NCBI GenBank assembly: GCA_947650285.1
Contig: CANTFL010001315.1
Location: 62,001-126,000, forward strand
Reading direction: 5' to 3'
DNA length: 64,000 bases
Source of the DNA: Hyaloperonospora brassicae
Taxonomy: Eukaryota; Oomycota; Peronosporomycetes; Peronosporales; Peronosporaceae
In this document: positions 1-11,329 of the stretch, piece after piece
Layout of the letters: each line of letters opens with the position of its first letter
Numbering within the stretch: position 1 is the first letter of the stretch
Notes under the pieces: model-generated
What the model was told of the DNA's origin: nothing
Databases searched by the model: none
What the model saw: the letters and a program-made list of their open reading frames with translations, nothing else
Translations under genes and position numbers: made by a program

Positions 1-1231
1 AAAGGGACGCCTGGTTGTGGCTCCGCATTCAACACGTTAGACCGCGATAAACCTTTATTCGAAATGCTAAAGCTACTTAGAGCTGGCCCCTTATTACCCA
101 GCGCAACGCCACCGTATTCGAGCACCGTCGGCCTCACTCTCTAAATCAGCACGTTTTCAGGCTGTTAACCACCTCTGTTGCCCATCTCCGTTTCATCCGT
201 CGCAAGGAATCTGTACCTGTTGCTATCTTGATCCGATAGTCGAGGTTCTGCGTATCGACCGTACTGGTGATGTCGTCTTGCGTCGGTTTCCGCGACTTCT
301 CGCTACGCGTGATGTTAGCAAGCTTGTTCCCACCCATATTCTTCGTGGCATTTTTTGGTGCTCACTTTGAGCCGTATATGACGGTCACAAGTTTCATCGC
401 CTTTTAACTTTACCGCAACGCGTCCGTTGCGCCTCTATATGTAGCCCTCGTCTGTACATAATTAAGAATTTATAAGGCCAAGTCAATACAGCCGCTTTCA
501 AAAGTAAAGGGTTGGTCCCTACTTCCCTCGATGACACCATTTCTGCACTCAACAATCTTATGTAAAGATTGATCGGCTCTCTCCCACAGTGTCGCCATCA
601 TCACGTTTCAGTCGTATTACGCAAATGTGAAGAACATCGTCGACTTGCACGTAATACTGCGCGCACGACCTTGCACGACATATTTGGGCTCACGACTTTA
701 TATACAGCGCGATACACAGACGCAGGAAGATCTCTGGAAGACCCGCATCGAAGCAAGAATCGGCAAAATGTCGCTGCAATCGACCCGACATCAATATGGA
801 TAAAATAGTTGTAAAAAGAAGCACATGTCACAACTCGGTATGTGTGCTTATGCCGCTGGTGGTGACCAAATACCTGTTTATTAGCGAGAATGGTCTCAAC
901 TGACATCTTCGCTTAGCAAGCTTTTAGACCACACGCACATCAGTGCTGCGTTGATTGGAGTTCTCATCTTAGTCATTGAGATGCTGTCAAATACAAAAGT
1001 AGCGAAAAAGGGCAGACTGTCCGCCGCAGAACAGTCTGTACTTCCAGCAAGAGAGTAAGGTGTACAACAGAGGCATCAAGCTAAAACAGCTACATTCAGG
1101 ATCGCATGACTTGATCAAAGCTGTTCGAAGTAATGTTGACGCAAAATCGGAGCAACACGATAGTGCATCGGTGGTCGTATCTTAAAGGTTGGTGGTGAAA
1201 ATGCGTCTATAGTTTAAAGACGACTAGCGTG
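1..1231. other. Intergenic sequence, no supported gene
   Basis: I see no protein-like frame with recognisable motifs here. The open frames are short (100 codons or fewer) and overlap each other on both strands, as expected by chance. The stretch ends at the left inverted repeat of the adjacent DNA transposon. Confidence 0.5.
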
Positions 1232-1480
1232 TAGGAACGGGTTCTGCCGGATAATATACCCTGTCCGAATATAATACCCTAACCACATTCTAAGGTACAC
1301 AAACAGTATTATACCGTGCCCATTGGTATCCATATATTGTTATGGTAAAAAATCATTTTTGAGCAATTACTGCCTTAGATAAATGGTTGGTAGCGGTTAC
1401 TCAGAAAAGCCCGTTCACCCTCCATACGTTTAAATCACTAGATATAAAGCTCTCTTCGCATAAAAACTTTTCATCCTCTA

Positions 1481-2476
1481 GTGCACGCCACGGCACCCAG
1501 GCGCGTTTCCAAGACCAACCTCAAGAAGCAGGAAGTGATCGAGTGGATCGAAGGTCCTGGTGGTGGGGTTCCTACGCGCGCATTGAATCACTTTCAAGCG
1601 GAGCGAGGGTGGCAAGTGTCAGGGGCCCAGATTCGCTACTGGTGGAAGAACGACGAAGCTATCATGAACTCCCCGGCGCTGAAGCTGCGTGTGACACCTG
1701 TCTGGCGGTAGACACCCACGCCTTGGCGAGGTAAAGGATGTCCTGTTTGATCAAATCGTTTTCCTGAGATCGAATAAGGATAAGGTGTCGCGTCAGTGGA
1801 TTCAAGTGTCCGCACGCGAGCTCGCTAAATATGAGCTGGACGACGATGACTTTTGCGCATCGGACAAATGACTCGCTCGCTTCATGACTCGCTATGGCCT
1901 CTCTCTCCGACGGACAACCAACCTCACCGTATTAAGTAACGACGGGCTCACTGCGCGTGCCGTGCGATTTCTTACGTACCTCCCATCAAAAAAGAGCAAG
2001 CATAACCCCAGCGGCACGCTCCCGATAGATGAGACGGCAGTTTTCTTTGGAGATCCCGCGGCGCGACACTGTGGATTTTACCCGCGCACGTCATGTCGTT
2101 TTGCGGTCGACAGGGCTCGCTTCGATGCGGATTTCATGTTGCGCTTCCCGTCACATCAACGGGGACAAAGCTATCACCTCTTTTGATATGGATTGGCGCG
2201 AAAAAACCGATCCAGAAGAGCGTCTCGGTTTACGTTGCGTATCAAGAGCGTGCCTGGATGAACAGTGAGCTTCTCATTAAGTGGATCGACTTGATGTTTC
2301 CAGCGCTTCTGAACTTCTGCGACGGCAAAGAGATCGTGTGGGACTCGATGCGAGCGCATATAGCGAAGGACATCAAGGCGAAGTGCATCAGCAAGAAGAT
2401 TGATATGATGGTTTTTCTTGGCGGTCTAACGCCAAAACTGCAGGCAGGGGACATCGCAATATTCAAGTCGTTTTAA
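1481..2476 (+). pseudogene. Transposase pseudogene, pogo/Tigger (CENP-B-like DDE) family
   Basis: Pieces of one protein appear in successive frames. The N-terminal piece (1505-1711) contains KKQEVIEWIEGPGGG and QIRYWWKN, matching the DNA-binding helix-turn-helix of pogo transposases. The next piece (1790-1960) holds ARELAKYELDDDDFCASDK and RFMTRYGLSLRRTT, matching the CENP-B-type second HTH. The catalytic part starts at about 2023 with IDETAVFF (first Asp). It continues with IVWDSMRAHIAKDIKAK (second Asp, about 2335-2385) and FLGGLTPKLQAGDIAIFKSF (2413-2476), the pattern of the DDE_1 endonuclease domain. Stop codons and frame changes interrupt it at about 1712, 1870 and 2186, so it is not functional. 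The C-terminus beyond 2476 decays before the right inverted repeat. Confidence 0.72.
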
Positions 2477-2919
2477 GGTTGTCTATCGAGCGTAATTGAC
2501 GACTGGAAGAGATCTGATCGGGTGCAGTACACCAAGAACAGAAATCCGCGGCCACCGAGCGTGGACTAAGTGGTGGCGTGGGTCAGAAATGAATGGAAAG
2601 CTGTCCCCAACGATGTTGTCCGCAAGTCAATTGCCGCATCTGGGTTCGCTGTAGACTACCGCGACTGGCACATTTCCAAGCACGGCGTGTACGGTGGACT
2701 CTTTCATGAGTAAATGGGTGATTGCTGACGAAGGAGCCCCTGATGATGCAGATGGTGCTAATATAGCAGATGAGTTTGACGATCTAACCGTTGAATAGGG
2801 GCTTTTCATTTTTGTGATTGCAGCTCTTTTCTTCTGTGCATTGCAATAAATCTGAATTAATAAGACTTACGTGGCGGTTCAAGATCCATCCTATGGGGGT
2901 CCTATCTGTGTGATCGCTG

Positions 2920-2998
2920 CTGGGTTTGAACCCGGGCTATTTGTGTAACTGACAGCCTGCTGCACTACTACACCACTCCCGTCGTTTATTATCCGAGA
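2920..2998 (-). repeat. tRNA-like sequence (tRNA pseudogene or SINE head)
   Basis: Read on the minus strand, the stretch contains TGGTGTAGTAGTGCAGC, which fits the tRNA A box. About 35 nt later comes GGGTTCAAACCC, which fits the B box / T-arm. The spacing is that of a tRNA. The acceptor arm does not pair well, so I do not call a functional tRNA or an amino-acid identity. It sits inside the 3' non-coding part of the pogo-like transposon and could be a tRNA-derived SINE fragment or a tRNA relic that inserted there. Confidence 0.4.
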
Positions 2999-3199
2999 GA
3001 AATTATTTTTTTTCGAAATATGTGAACTTATAGTGTATCCTGCCTGATCCAATACTCTTTTGAGAAGTTAGGGTATAATAGGGGAATTTAATACGGTATA
3101 TTAATCGGCAGAACCCGTTAGAAACGGTACAAATAAGAACGTGCAGAGCATCCTCAAACCTGAACTGTGTTTCAAAGAGGCCGCATATTTAACGAGGTG

Positions 3200-3655
3200 A
3201 GTCCCTTACATAAAAATTGATACCAATATATCAATTTATAATATTATCGATTGCGATAATATTCAATCAACATCAATCGGGCAGAGGTGGTGTTGACGGA
3301 ACATTACCCCCGAGGGTAATATTCTTTGGGTGCTCCACTTAATGGTTGATGTTCACGGTACATCAACCAGACTAACCACCAATCGCTGCTGGGCGCGCGT
3401 AATGGGTGGTGAGCAAGAAACCCACATAGGAGATTGTAGTTTAATATAGTTAGATTAAGCCAAAGATGATTTCTTAAAGAAACTTAACTATATGAAATAC
3501 AGTTCTACTTATTCCCTTAAACAGAGCTTCGGGTTCTGTTTACTTCCTTGCGATTCCTCACGCCACGTGTACATGACGTCGGGAGTACGCAGCTTGTGTT
3601 CTGTTAACACAAGGTATTACCAGTCATCTGGTAAGAGCGTGCCCCGTTATAACAT
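3200..3655 (+). repeat. Solitary LTR of Gypsy family H
   Basis: The stretch around 3375-3410 (ACCACCAATCGCTG, then GGCGCGCGTAATGGGTGG) matches, in reverse complement, the LTRs of the element at 28159-35888. The same order of hairpins is kept: 3303-3320 (ATTACCC / GGGTAAT), 3344-3368 (GGTTGATGT / ACATCAACC), about 3432-3495 (an AT-rich long stem), 3597-3614 (CTTGTGTT / AACACAAG) and 3617-3634 (TTACCA / TGGTAA). The end GTGCCCCGTTATAACA resembles the terminus of the other copies. No internal region follows, so this is a solo LTR. The left boundary is approximate. Confidence 0.55.
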
Positions 3656-3658
3656 ACG

Positions 3659-4000
3659 TGACGGGGAACCCCGTTACTTGACATTTACATAAAAAGTGTC
3701 AATGCGAATACAGTCTTCGGGAAAATTAGTCTCGAATATTACTTCAGGATGTACAATTCACCCACTTCGGCGGATCGATCAATACGTGTTATCTATATTC
3801 ACCAACGATGCGTCCTGTTAGTGGTGGTCGCGCGCAATACGTGGCCAGCAGATATTTGCAGAATGTGTTTGTATAGAACCATAGTTAGATATGGTTTGAC
3901 AAAGGTTAATTGGCACGATTCGCAATATTCGATATAGGGATCGTTCACCAATGACTAGCGTGTTCTAGTTAGTTCAGTAAGATTGCGATGCATGCCGTGT
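3659..4000 (+). repeat. Second, truncated family H LTR fragment
   Basis: The sequence TGACGGGGAACCCCGTTAC at about 3659 mirrors the palindromic LTR start of family H (TGTAACGGGGTAGCCCGTTACA in the better copies). Further on, CACCAACGATGC and GCGCGCAATACGTGG (about 3800-3845) resemble the middle of that LTR. It directly abuts the preceding LTR, so this may be a partial second copy or a nested insertion. The right end fades out. Confidence 0.35.
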
Positions 4001-4554
4001 ATGACAAGGTCCGATGCACCTTCCTACAGTGTTGGCAGTGTAAGGTATATTATGTTGTTGTAGTATCATCGAGGTGCCCCATTACATCTTGAAGCACTTC
4101 GTCTAACAATAACGAGCTTTCCGCGATAGAGGTCGTGAGATAGGACATCTTTCACGCCAACATGACATGAAGACTGAAACCAATATAACGATATCGAATT
4201 GGGTGCGTTCAGGCGAATGAGTTTTGACCGTTGGTGGTCCATAAATCAGCTCCATGATGTTCGCCTAAAAAAAGACGCGCAACATGCATCGGTCACCACA
4301 TTTCGTAAAATATAAGCTTGACGCGGCCGAAGGGAGCTTGTAAGGGTTGGATGTATGAACAAGACCATGCTACACCAGTAAAATGCTCATATTCCAGAAA
4401 TGATTTGGGAACAGGTTTCTATACATTCCGAGCTGCTGCAACAACAATGTCACTATTTTGCTGTTCACAAGTTCACACTCGTGTGTCGACACATAACATA
4501 ATGTTGATACGTCCAATTTTAATGTCAGTCAATGTAGACTCCTTGTTGAGATGG
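4001..4554. other. Intergenic sequence left of element 1
   Basis: No gene or repeat is recognised. The last four bases (4551-4554, ATGG) may be the left copy of the target-site duplication of element 1. The bases after its right end are ATCG, a 3 of 4 match. Confidence 0.4.
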
Positions 4555-5699
4555 TGTGGTAAAGCGACTATGGAAATTCGCTGTAGAGGAACTGATCGAA
4601 TTCCCGTTATGTCCGAAGCCACTTAACGGTTGGCTGCCCGGTCCCACATCTGGTCAGATCGCGTATATTGGACAGTCAGACAATAATGGATATCAGATCA
4701 AGCAGGTTGGGACCTGCGATCTTGGGTCAAGGTATGAGGTGGAAGGTAACGTTGGCGATCAGTCGATCAAGAAGTGAACCGCGATCAGCAAGGCGATCAC
4801 GATCAGGAAGCGATCGAGATCGTGATTATTGATCAGGTGTGAGATCATTATCGTGATCATTGATCAGGTAGGTGATCGCGATCAGGTTGGCGCGGAGGAC
4901 ACCATGGGATCCGCGATCAGCAAGGCGATCGCGATTAGGAAACGATCGAGATCGTGATCAGTGATCAGGTATGTGATCGCGATCAGACAAGTATATCGGG
5001 TGTGGGCCACGCAAGTACAAGATCGCTACCGTCTAGAGAGAGCGACATGTGGCAAACGATGTCCAAGACATGGGATAGGGATAGGGTTGTTGGGTTTGAT
5101 TGGTTAACATTAAACAGAGTTCAATCTGCTTCAAAGTACATGTGTCGACTTCTCCTCCGGGTGGATCATTGGCCACCCGACGTCAAGGAAAAGTTACATA
5201 CTTTAATCAAGTGATATCCCTGGATTATTGGACCAGGGATCAAGATCTCTCAAAAAACACCCCAACTGCGACTGGAAGCAGGAAACCCTTTGTCGTTGAG
5301 GACCCAAGATCGCGAGACGGCTCAAGTGGTCAGAAGGCTCGCAAATCAAGGTCTACATTTGAACAAGGCGATCTGTTACAGATCAGGGTGACTCATATCG
5401 AGCACCCCACAAGCATACAAGTGATCGCGTGACGACACCCACGCGACCGCACCAACCCCGATCGTGGTGTGAAGATTTCCACACCGTGATCGAACCTCGA
5501 CCCCATCGCAAACCCGGTCAAGTTTTCCATTGACACGTGTCCACCTGGAAGAGTGTAACCCTCCCGACCGACGGGTACACAAGGTGAGGAAGAATATCAA
5601 GAAACCAAAATCGGAGTACCCCCTCTGTTTGTCGGTCGTCCTGGCGCCAGTAAAGAGTTGGGATCGACTCCTCAAAACAGTGATCTATACTCCACCACA
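4555..5699 (+). repeat. 5' LTR of element 1
   Basis: This 1145-bp repeat is matched by the 3' copy at 14530. The stretch 4954-5432 gives identical translations in both copies, and only scattered single-base differences are visible (for example near 5290, 5440 and 5630). It starts with TG and ends with CA. A GATC-saturated tandem block occupies 4755-4985. The copy is about 157 bp shorter than the 3' LTR because it carries fewer units of that block. Confidence 0.9.
4755..4990 (+). repeat. GATC-rich tandem repeat block in 5' LTR of element 1
   Basis: I count about 22 GATC sites in roughly 240 bp, where about one would be expected by chance. They lie in variants such as GTGATCGCGATCAGG and GCGATCGAGATCGTGATC. 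A composite unit of about 150 bp containing GGCGATCRCGATTAGGAA is repeated within the block. The 3' LTR carries an expanded version at about 14740-15115. Confidence 0.8.
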
Positions 5700-5700
5700 A

Positions 5701-5718
5701 TGGTGCGCGTGCCCGGAT
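5701..5718 (+). promoter_or_regulatory. Primer-binding site of element 1
   Basis: TGGTGCGCGTGCCCGGAT lies one base after the CA end of the 5' LTR. It is complementary to a tRNA 3' end ATCCGGGCACGCGCACCA. The identical 18 bases occur at the same place in element 2 (47721-47738), so both elements probably use the same tRNA primer. Confidence 0.8.
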
Positions 5719-5870
5719 CTTGTGGTGACTAGAGATTTCACCGTGAGTCTTTGAGTGAAGATGTGATGATAAAAACTGAAACTGGGATGAAGCGTCGAAT
5801 GCCAAAGAATCGCCACAGAAGCGTGAGTCTATAAGATTCCCAGTTTATCAGAGTTCTGGGAGGGGCTCTA

Positions 5871-7361
5871 ATGACAAGAAAACAAAAGTGGAAAACCGAT
5901 CACTCGATTTGGAAGAAACAACTCGACACCCTCCTGAGGTTCTTTTGGGGACCACCGTGGATCGTGCTACAAAGCATGATTTGCAGGGTGAAAATCCATC
6001 GGTTAAAACCGAGAAAAAAGTGCCCAAAGTCACACTCGCGATCTCGAGAAAAGATCGATCGAGAACTGTGAGGGTGGAAGAAACAACGACCGAGCCCGAT
6101 CAACGTGATCAAGCTGAGAACAAGATCCCGAAGCCGTTCAAGTTCGTGGAAGACGAGATCAAATTGGAAGAGTGGCAATATGAAAGACCGGCCAAGATGT
6201 ACGAGTGGAAGATGTTCAAGAATATACTATCAAGCGACCCAGTACTCCAAGCGCTGAAGCCATAACTGATCGACGAGATTCAAGGTCCGATATCGACCCC
6301 GGCAAGTGCATCGAACTTGCTGGAAGGAATCTATAGGATCATGCGACTTTTGCGTGAAGCTGGATTCGTGGCGGAGATGAATGATGTGAAAAGGTTGTTG
6401 GATTTGATCAAGATCAAATCACCTGCGCATGTCGATCGTTGTACGAGAAGCTGATCCCTCTCAAAGGCAAAGCCGAGATTGAATATCAAGCGAGTACCAC
6501 GATTGCGGACATGAAGAAGGAATATTACATCGGATCGTCGCAGTATTCCTCAGCGTGATCCGAGATCGACTCAGATGCCTCGATCGGCATTCAACGGATG
6601 TCACTAGGCCCCAGTGGTTCCGCTCATCTGCATGATCGCGCCAAAGAAATCATGGCTGAGCCGCGATCGGCAGCTATGCGTGCCACCCGAGATGACGCAG
6701 TGGCCTTACAAGGACATCTGCTGGTCCACATTGATAACGCAATATAGCGATTGGAACAGAGGCAGCGGAATAAATCCTGCCAAGCAATCTACCCAAGTCA
6801 AGCGATCAAGATGCCAAGAGCGCGAAAGACGTACTTTCCGGATGAGGAGATGGAGTCGATCGGATCGCGTCAAGGTCAATCAGACTTTGGCGATCTCAGA
6901 GGACATGCCCCGTACGAATCGGAGCGGGAAGACCCGAGGAGGCCATCAATGGCGCCTGCAGAAGTGTCAATGAATCAAATATTGCTCCCCAGCGCATCCA
7001 ATTTTCGGTGATCGGCGAGCTGAATAAATTCAATGGCAGAGACAGAGATGAAGATAGCGCCAAAAGCTGGATCAGAAAGTTCGAGTCGGCGTTCCTAAGG
7101 GACCAAATACCAGATGAAGAGAAATGCCTGGTATTCGGTGATCTACTGACGGAACCGGCACAGAATTGGCACAGTCAACTGAGTCGCACTACTCGTCGCA
7201 CGTGGAAAGATATGCTGGAAGGTTTCATGGTGCAATATGGAGGGTACGGCGTGTCAAATGCCAGACAGTATTACCACGCACGCAAACGACCGGATGAAAC
7301 CCCGCTGGAGTGTTTACACCGATTGAATGGGTCAGCGGTCCGAGCCAAGGTCGCTATTTGA
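5871..7361 (+). pseudogene. gag of element 1 (N-terminal acidic part and capsid-like core), broken
   Basis: The first part (5888-6265) is a charged, low-complexity stretch rich in Glu, Lys and Thr, like the N-terminal part of the gag of element 2. The capsid-like core (7008-7361) contains LNKFNGRDRDEDSAKSWI, LVFGDLLTEPAQNWHSQLSR and ARQYYHARKRPDETPLECL. These parallel, in the same order, the core of element 2 (LVFGGLLTGPAQNWYRQLSR, ARQYYHAKKRPEESPMDYL), which is the Retrotrans_gag pattern. Several stops and frame changes occur at 6265-7000 and after 7361, so no intact gag remains. Confidence 0.7.
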
Positions 7362-7794
7362 GAAGGAAGACACGCTACGCGGCGTGAACATGTGGAACAT
7401 TTATTTCTACGCTGGACGATCGCGATTCAGCGGAATAGTTGACTCTACTGCGATTGTCGGACGCCGAAGACATGGAAGAAACGTTGCGTGCGTATCAGCG
7501 GATGGAAAACCGGTACACGAAGGCGTCGATGGGATCAGGAAAGTTTCGTTAGTGTTCAAAAATTAATGATGATCAGGTGTGTCAAAACCAACCCGAGCCG
7601 TACGAGTCATCAGGGTGGAAAGCGAGAGCAGCAGTTCGGAGTCGGATCCAGGCGGATCGGAAGAGGACGTGGACCGGCGCAGAGTTTGTGCAACTACCGT
7701 CCCCACTCGAGTGCAATCAAACCAAGATCATCGTATGCGGCATGAAGAAGCTGATCGGGAGGAGTTAAGCGATCACAGAGAACGATCAAAATCG

Positions 7795-7953
7795 TGCACT
7801 CACTGTGGATCGATCAAGCATAATGATTGTGGCTGCTGGAAGCGATTGACTTGCCAGAAGTGAGGCTGTATAGGACATCCATCGGAAAAGTTTTTTTACG
7901 CGTGTGTAGCTTGTGGAAAAGTGCATGAGAGTGGCAAATGCCCTGTAAAATAG
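7795..7953 (+). pseudogene. gag nucleocapsid zinc knuckles of element 1
   Basis: One frame encodes three CCHC-type knuckles. The first is CTHCGSIKHNDCGC (intact apart from spacing). The second is C-Q-K-stop-G-C-I-G-H, in which TGA stands where the second Cys is expected. The third is CVACGKVHESGKC. The set matches the three knuckles at 50173-50415 in element 2. Zinc knuckles bind and package retroelement RNA. Confidence 0.65.
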
Positions 7954-8347
7954 TTCTGCAATCTGATGCGCCAATGGCATGTGCCTACCAAGCACGCAGG
8001 GATGTTTCCGTCCGAGGCGGAGGAGATGTTAAACTAGGACGCTTGCCAGGATGGAATCTGGTACGAGCCGAGTGTTCTAGGCCCTGCATTTATGCATTCG
8101 TTGAGAAACAAGTGAAGGATCAAGAAGTTAACGAATAGGTCGAGCCGATCGCTAACATACGTATTGATTTAACTTGTGTCACGGTGATTTCAAGTGTGCA
8201 TCGAATTGATGAATACACCCGATCAGCCGTGAAGATGGAGCTCGATATCGCACCAGGGAAGTACGTGGTTATTGGAAATACCACACCCCTGAAAAATGGT
8301 TTAAGCAGACTAAAGCGGTCGGCAAGATCAATAATGAGAAGGCCACT

Positions 8348-8611
8348 ATGCTTTTTGATTCCGGTGCTGAAGTGTCAATCATCGACACCACCTTTGCTCG
8401 TAAGGTAGGGTGCATGATCGACAAAAGTCAGACTCAAGAATGTGTCGGCATAGGGGAAAACGATTACATGACAATTGGGCGCACGAAAATCAAGATTACA
8501 TTGGACGGATCACTAGTGTATTATTTCGACGTATGGGTCGGTGATCAAGTCGGTCAAGAGGCTCTACTTGGAATGGATTTATGGATCCGGCGGGGATTCG
8601 CTTGGATCTAG
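8348..8611 (+). pseudogene. Aspartic protease domain of element 1, truncated
   Basis: The frame opens with LLFDSGAEVSIIDTTFARKV, where DSGA is the retropepsin active-site motif. It continues to GQEALLGMDLW, the second conserved block (LGMDF in element 2). A frameshift follows at about 8611, so the domain is cut off. It corresponds to 50753-51388 in element 2. Confidence 0.7.
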
Positions 8612-9949
8612 CGGACGGAACGCTATGTATACCCGATGAAGTACGCATTGATCTAGCGGGGCGCAAGCCACTTTATAGATCGACCATCCAAGCGATCAAC
8701 CTGAATGATTAACACGTGGTGATACCGACCGACAAACCAACAGAAGTGAGAATAGGTATCGCGCCGTCAAGAGCTTAACTGTGGGTAAGACGAGACATGG
8801 AGTGGGTACCAACTGGGACTACCGGGCCTGGCAGGATGAACTATCTACAACTCACAAACCTGTGTGATCGCGAGATGATTTTACGGTGAGGAACTCCATA
8901 GAGGCTGTGGATGGTAGCGTACACGATACCCCGATCGCAGGGGTACGTGTCAATGGGGTCGCGACTTTATAACGAGTGGCAGACATTAGCGTTCGAGGCT
9001 ACAACTGATCGAGAAGAAGTCTCACCCGCGACGTATGAAGGGCCATTGGTTGATCAGCGATCATATCCTACTCCGAGAAAGATTTCAAAACGCCAAGAAG
9101 TGAAGACAGAAGAAGAGGCAAACGACTGCAGTGCTGACAAGTTACAACCTGATCGAAACGTGATCGACGAAGATTTTGTGCACTACATAGACGAGAGTGA
9201 AAGCAATGATCACGCCATGAAAAACAATAAACAATCGATAAATATATGTGTGACGGATCATACAACTGACGAAGCTCAAGACGATGAGCGTGTGGAAACT
9301 AGGTCGACGCAGAAGAAGCAGATTGGTGACGCCGATCGTAACAGGGAGGATCGATTGTGAGGAGCCTGATCGGGGGCAGAGACGATCCATCGATCAGCCA
9401 GACACGATTCCCACCATGGATGATGATGGACAAAAACAGTCCAGAAATTAGTCTGACGAGATCGCGAGGGACCCAGAAGAGCGGTGTATGCAGCCCGAGG
9501 AAGATTTTTGTCTACCAACGAAAGTTTCTTCGTCGATCTCTACGACCCAAGGGTGCAGGAGAGGTGATCAGTCACAAGATCGGCATGAGAAGTCAAACCC
9601 TGAAGTAAAGATGGTCGACGTAAAAGATATCGGGCGAGGTATCAGCGATTTGCTCCAAGGAGAGTCCCGCTGTCAGACAGACGGGAGTGCGATCAGAGAT
9701 TGCGAGTTACAGAAAAAGTCCAATTGACTGGTAAAACGGAATGACGTCGTGGCGATCGGAGAAGAAAAGACGGGGGTTGAACCCGCTTATGAGTCGACGT
9801 ACCGTAACGAAAGTGGAGAGATGTATGCTGAGGATGTCGATCAGCACATGGCGATCCTACCGGAAGTTGTTACACCGACGGCCGAGATATATTTAGAGGA
9901 AATTCAAGTGGGCAACTCAGGAGAGCCACTGTCAAGTGATCAATAGAAG

Positions 9950-10800
9950 TTGCGACAAAGAAAATGGGCGAATTGCCATCTGATAATCGGCAATGGTAAT
10001 GCCCTACCCCCTGCGACTCGTGGAGCGGTCTGTGATATTTATGTCGGAGGCGCTGACCCGATAGCACAGAGGGTGCGACCGGTCGCCTTCGAATCCCGCG
10101 AGCAGCTAGCTGATCTGACCATAGGACTATTGACGGCGCAGATAATTCGCCCGTCCACTTCTCCGTGGGAATCACCGATCGTGGTGATCATTTAGAAGAA
10201 TGGAGAAGATATTCGAATATGCATCGACTATAGACGAGTGAATCAACTGTCGAGATAGATGGTTTGTACCATGCCTTTGATCAGCGACTTGCTGCAGGAT
10301 ATGAACAAAGCCACGTGGTACTGTTCCTTGGCTTTGGCGGGTGGGTTTTGGGTGGTGGAGATGAAGGACGGAGCCAGAGGAAATTTCGGCGTTTATTACA
10401 CCATCAAGCCTGTTTGAATGGCTAAGGATGCCGTTTGGATCGAAGAACGCACCGCAGATTTACCAACGAATGATCGACAATGCGTTATATGGATATTTAA
10501 AGATTGGTACACGTCCAGCTACGATTGACTCAGGATCACCAGATCGTATAGACGTGTTTACCGACGGGGAACCAGATTCTGACATGAAGACGTCGTCCTT
10601 GGTCGAAGGTGATACATCGACGATATACTGATACCGGCCCCGTCGTAGAAATCTCTTTACCTTAAAGTAGAACGATTATTGAACGTGTGTAATTGATGTA
10701 ATTTATCGATCAGTCTGGCTAAGAGCTTCTGGGGACGACGCAAGGTAGACTACCTGGGTCATCAAGTGTCGTTGGCTGAATAAGAAGCGAACCCAAAAGA
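9950..10800 (+). pseudogene. Reverse transcriptase of element 1, fragmented
   Basis: Successive frames contain IIRPSTSPWESPIVVII (10138-10194), CIDYRRVNQLS, CSLALAGGFWVVEMKDGA, MPFGSKNAPQIYQRMIDNAL (10428-10487) and the catalytic YIDDILIPA (about 10612-10640). In element 2 these line up with the RT palm and fingers blocks, including SYIDDIL. Stops at about 10194, 10255, 10415 and 10631 and several frame changes make it non-functional. Confidence 0.75.
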
Positions 10801-11029
10801 TCTAGGATATTTGGTAAACATACCATTTCCTCGCTCCTTCTGGTCGATGCAATCATATATGAGGAGCCTCAACTATTACAGTCGATTCATCGAAGACTTA
10901 TCAGTGTACGCCTTAGTACTGTACAAATTTTGAGAAACCGATTTCCATGCGATCCGTCGAGCGTATGACGACCCAAGGACAGTGGGGGTTGCGGGGCGAA
11001 CTTGGCTGTGTCATACTGCCCATAAAAGC

Positions 11030-11306
11030 GATCAGACATTGCACCCAATCCCTGGGAATAACCAGGAATTGCATTCAATTGCTGGGGGCGATCAGGAAGC
11101 ACTCCCAATGCCTGAGGGCGATCAGGAATCGCAATCAATTGCTGGGGGCGATAAGGAATCACACCCATTTGCCGAGGTCGATCAGTAATCACACCTATTC
11201 GCTGAGTTCGATCAGGAATCGCACCAATTGCTAGTTGCAATCAGGAATCACGCCCAATTGCTGAGGTCGATCAGGAATTACACTTAATCTCTGGAGGCGA
11301 TCAGGA
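11030..11306 (+). repeat. 30-bp tandem repeat array inside pol of element 1
   Basis: Nine units follow GATCAGGAATCGCAATCAAT plus a TGCTGGGGGC-type end, at 30-bp spacing from 11030 to 11298, with one 29-bp unit (11210-11238). In the frame used by pol at its start, each unit encodes ten residues of the type GDQESQSIAG. The array lies between the RT block and the RNase H block, where element 2 has only a short linker (about 52880-52990). Confidence 0.85.
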
Positions 11307-11329
11307 TCCGGAAGGCAGGAGTCGCTGGG

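Larger units (their letters stand above)
1232..3120 (+). mobile_element. Degenerate pogo/Tigger-like DNA transposon with terminal inverted repeats
   Basis: The left end (1236-1283) reads AACGGGTTCTGCCG and continues to a block TATAATACCCTAAC. The right end (3067-3119), reverse complemented, begins with the same AACGGGTTCTGCCG and ends at the same ACCCTAAC block, so the terminal repeats are about 50 bp with a few mismatches and small indels. Between them lies a broken transposase gene in the plus direction. Pogo-type elements (Tc1/mariner superfamily) insert at TA, and a TA lies near each end, but the exact boundary is uncertain by a few bases. At about 1.9 kb the size fits a single-gene element. 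Confidence is high for the class and moderate for the ends. Confidence 0.75.
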
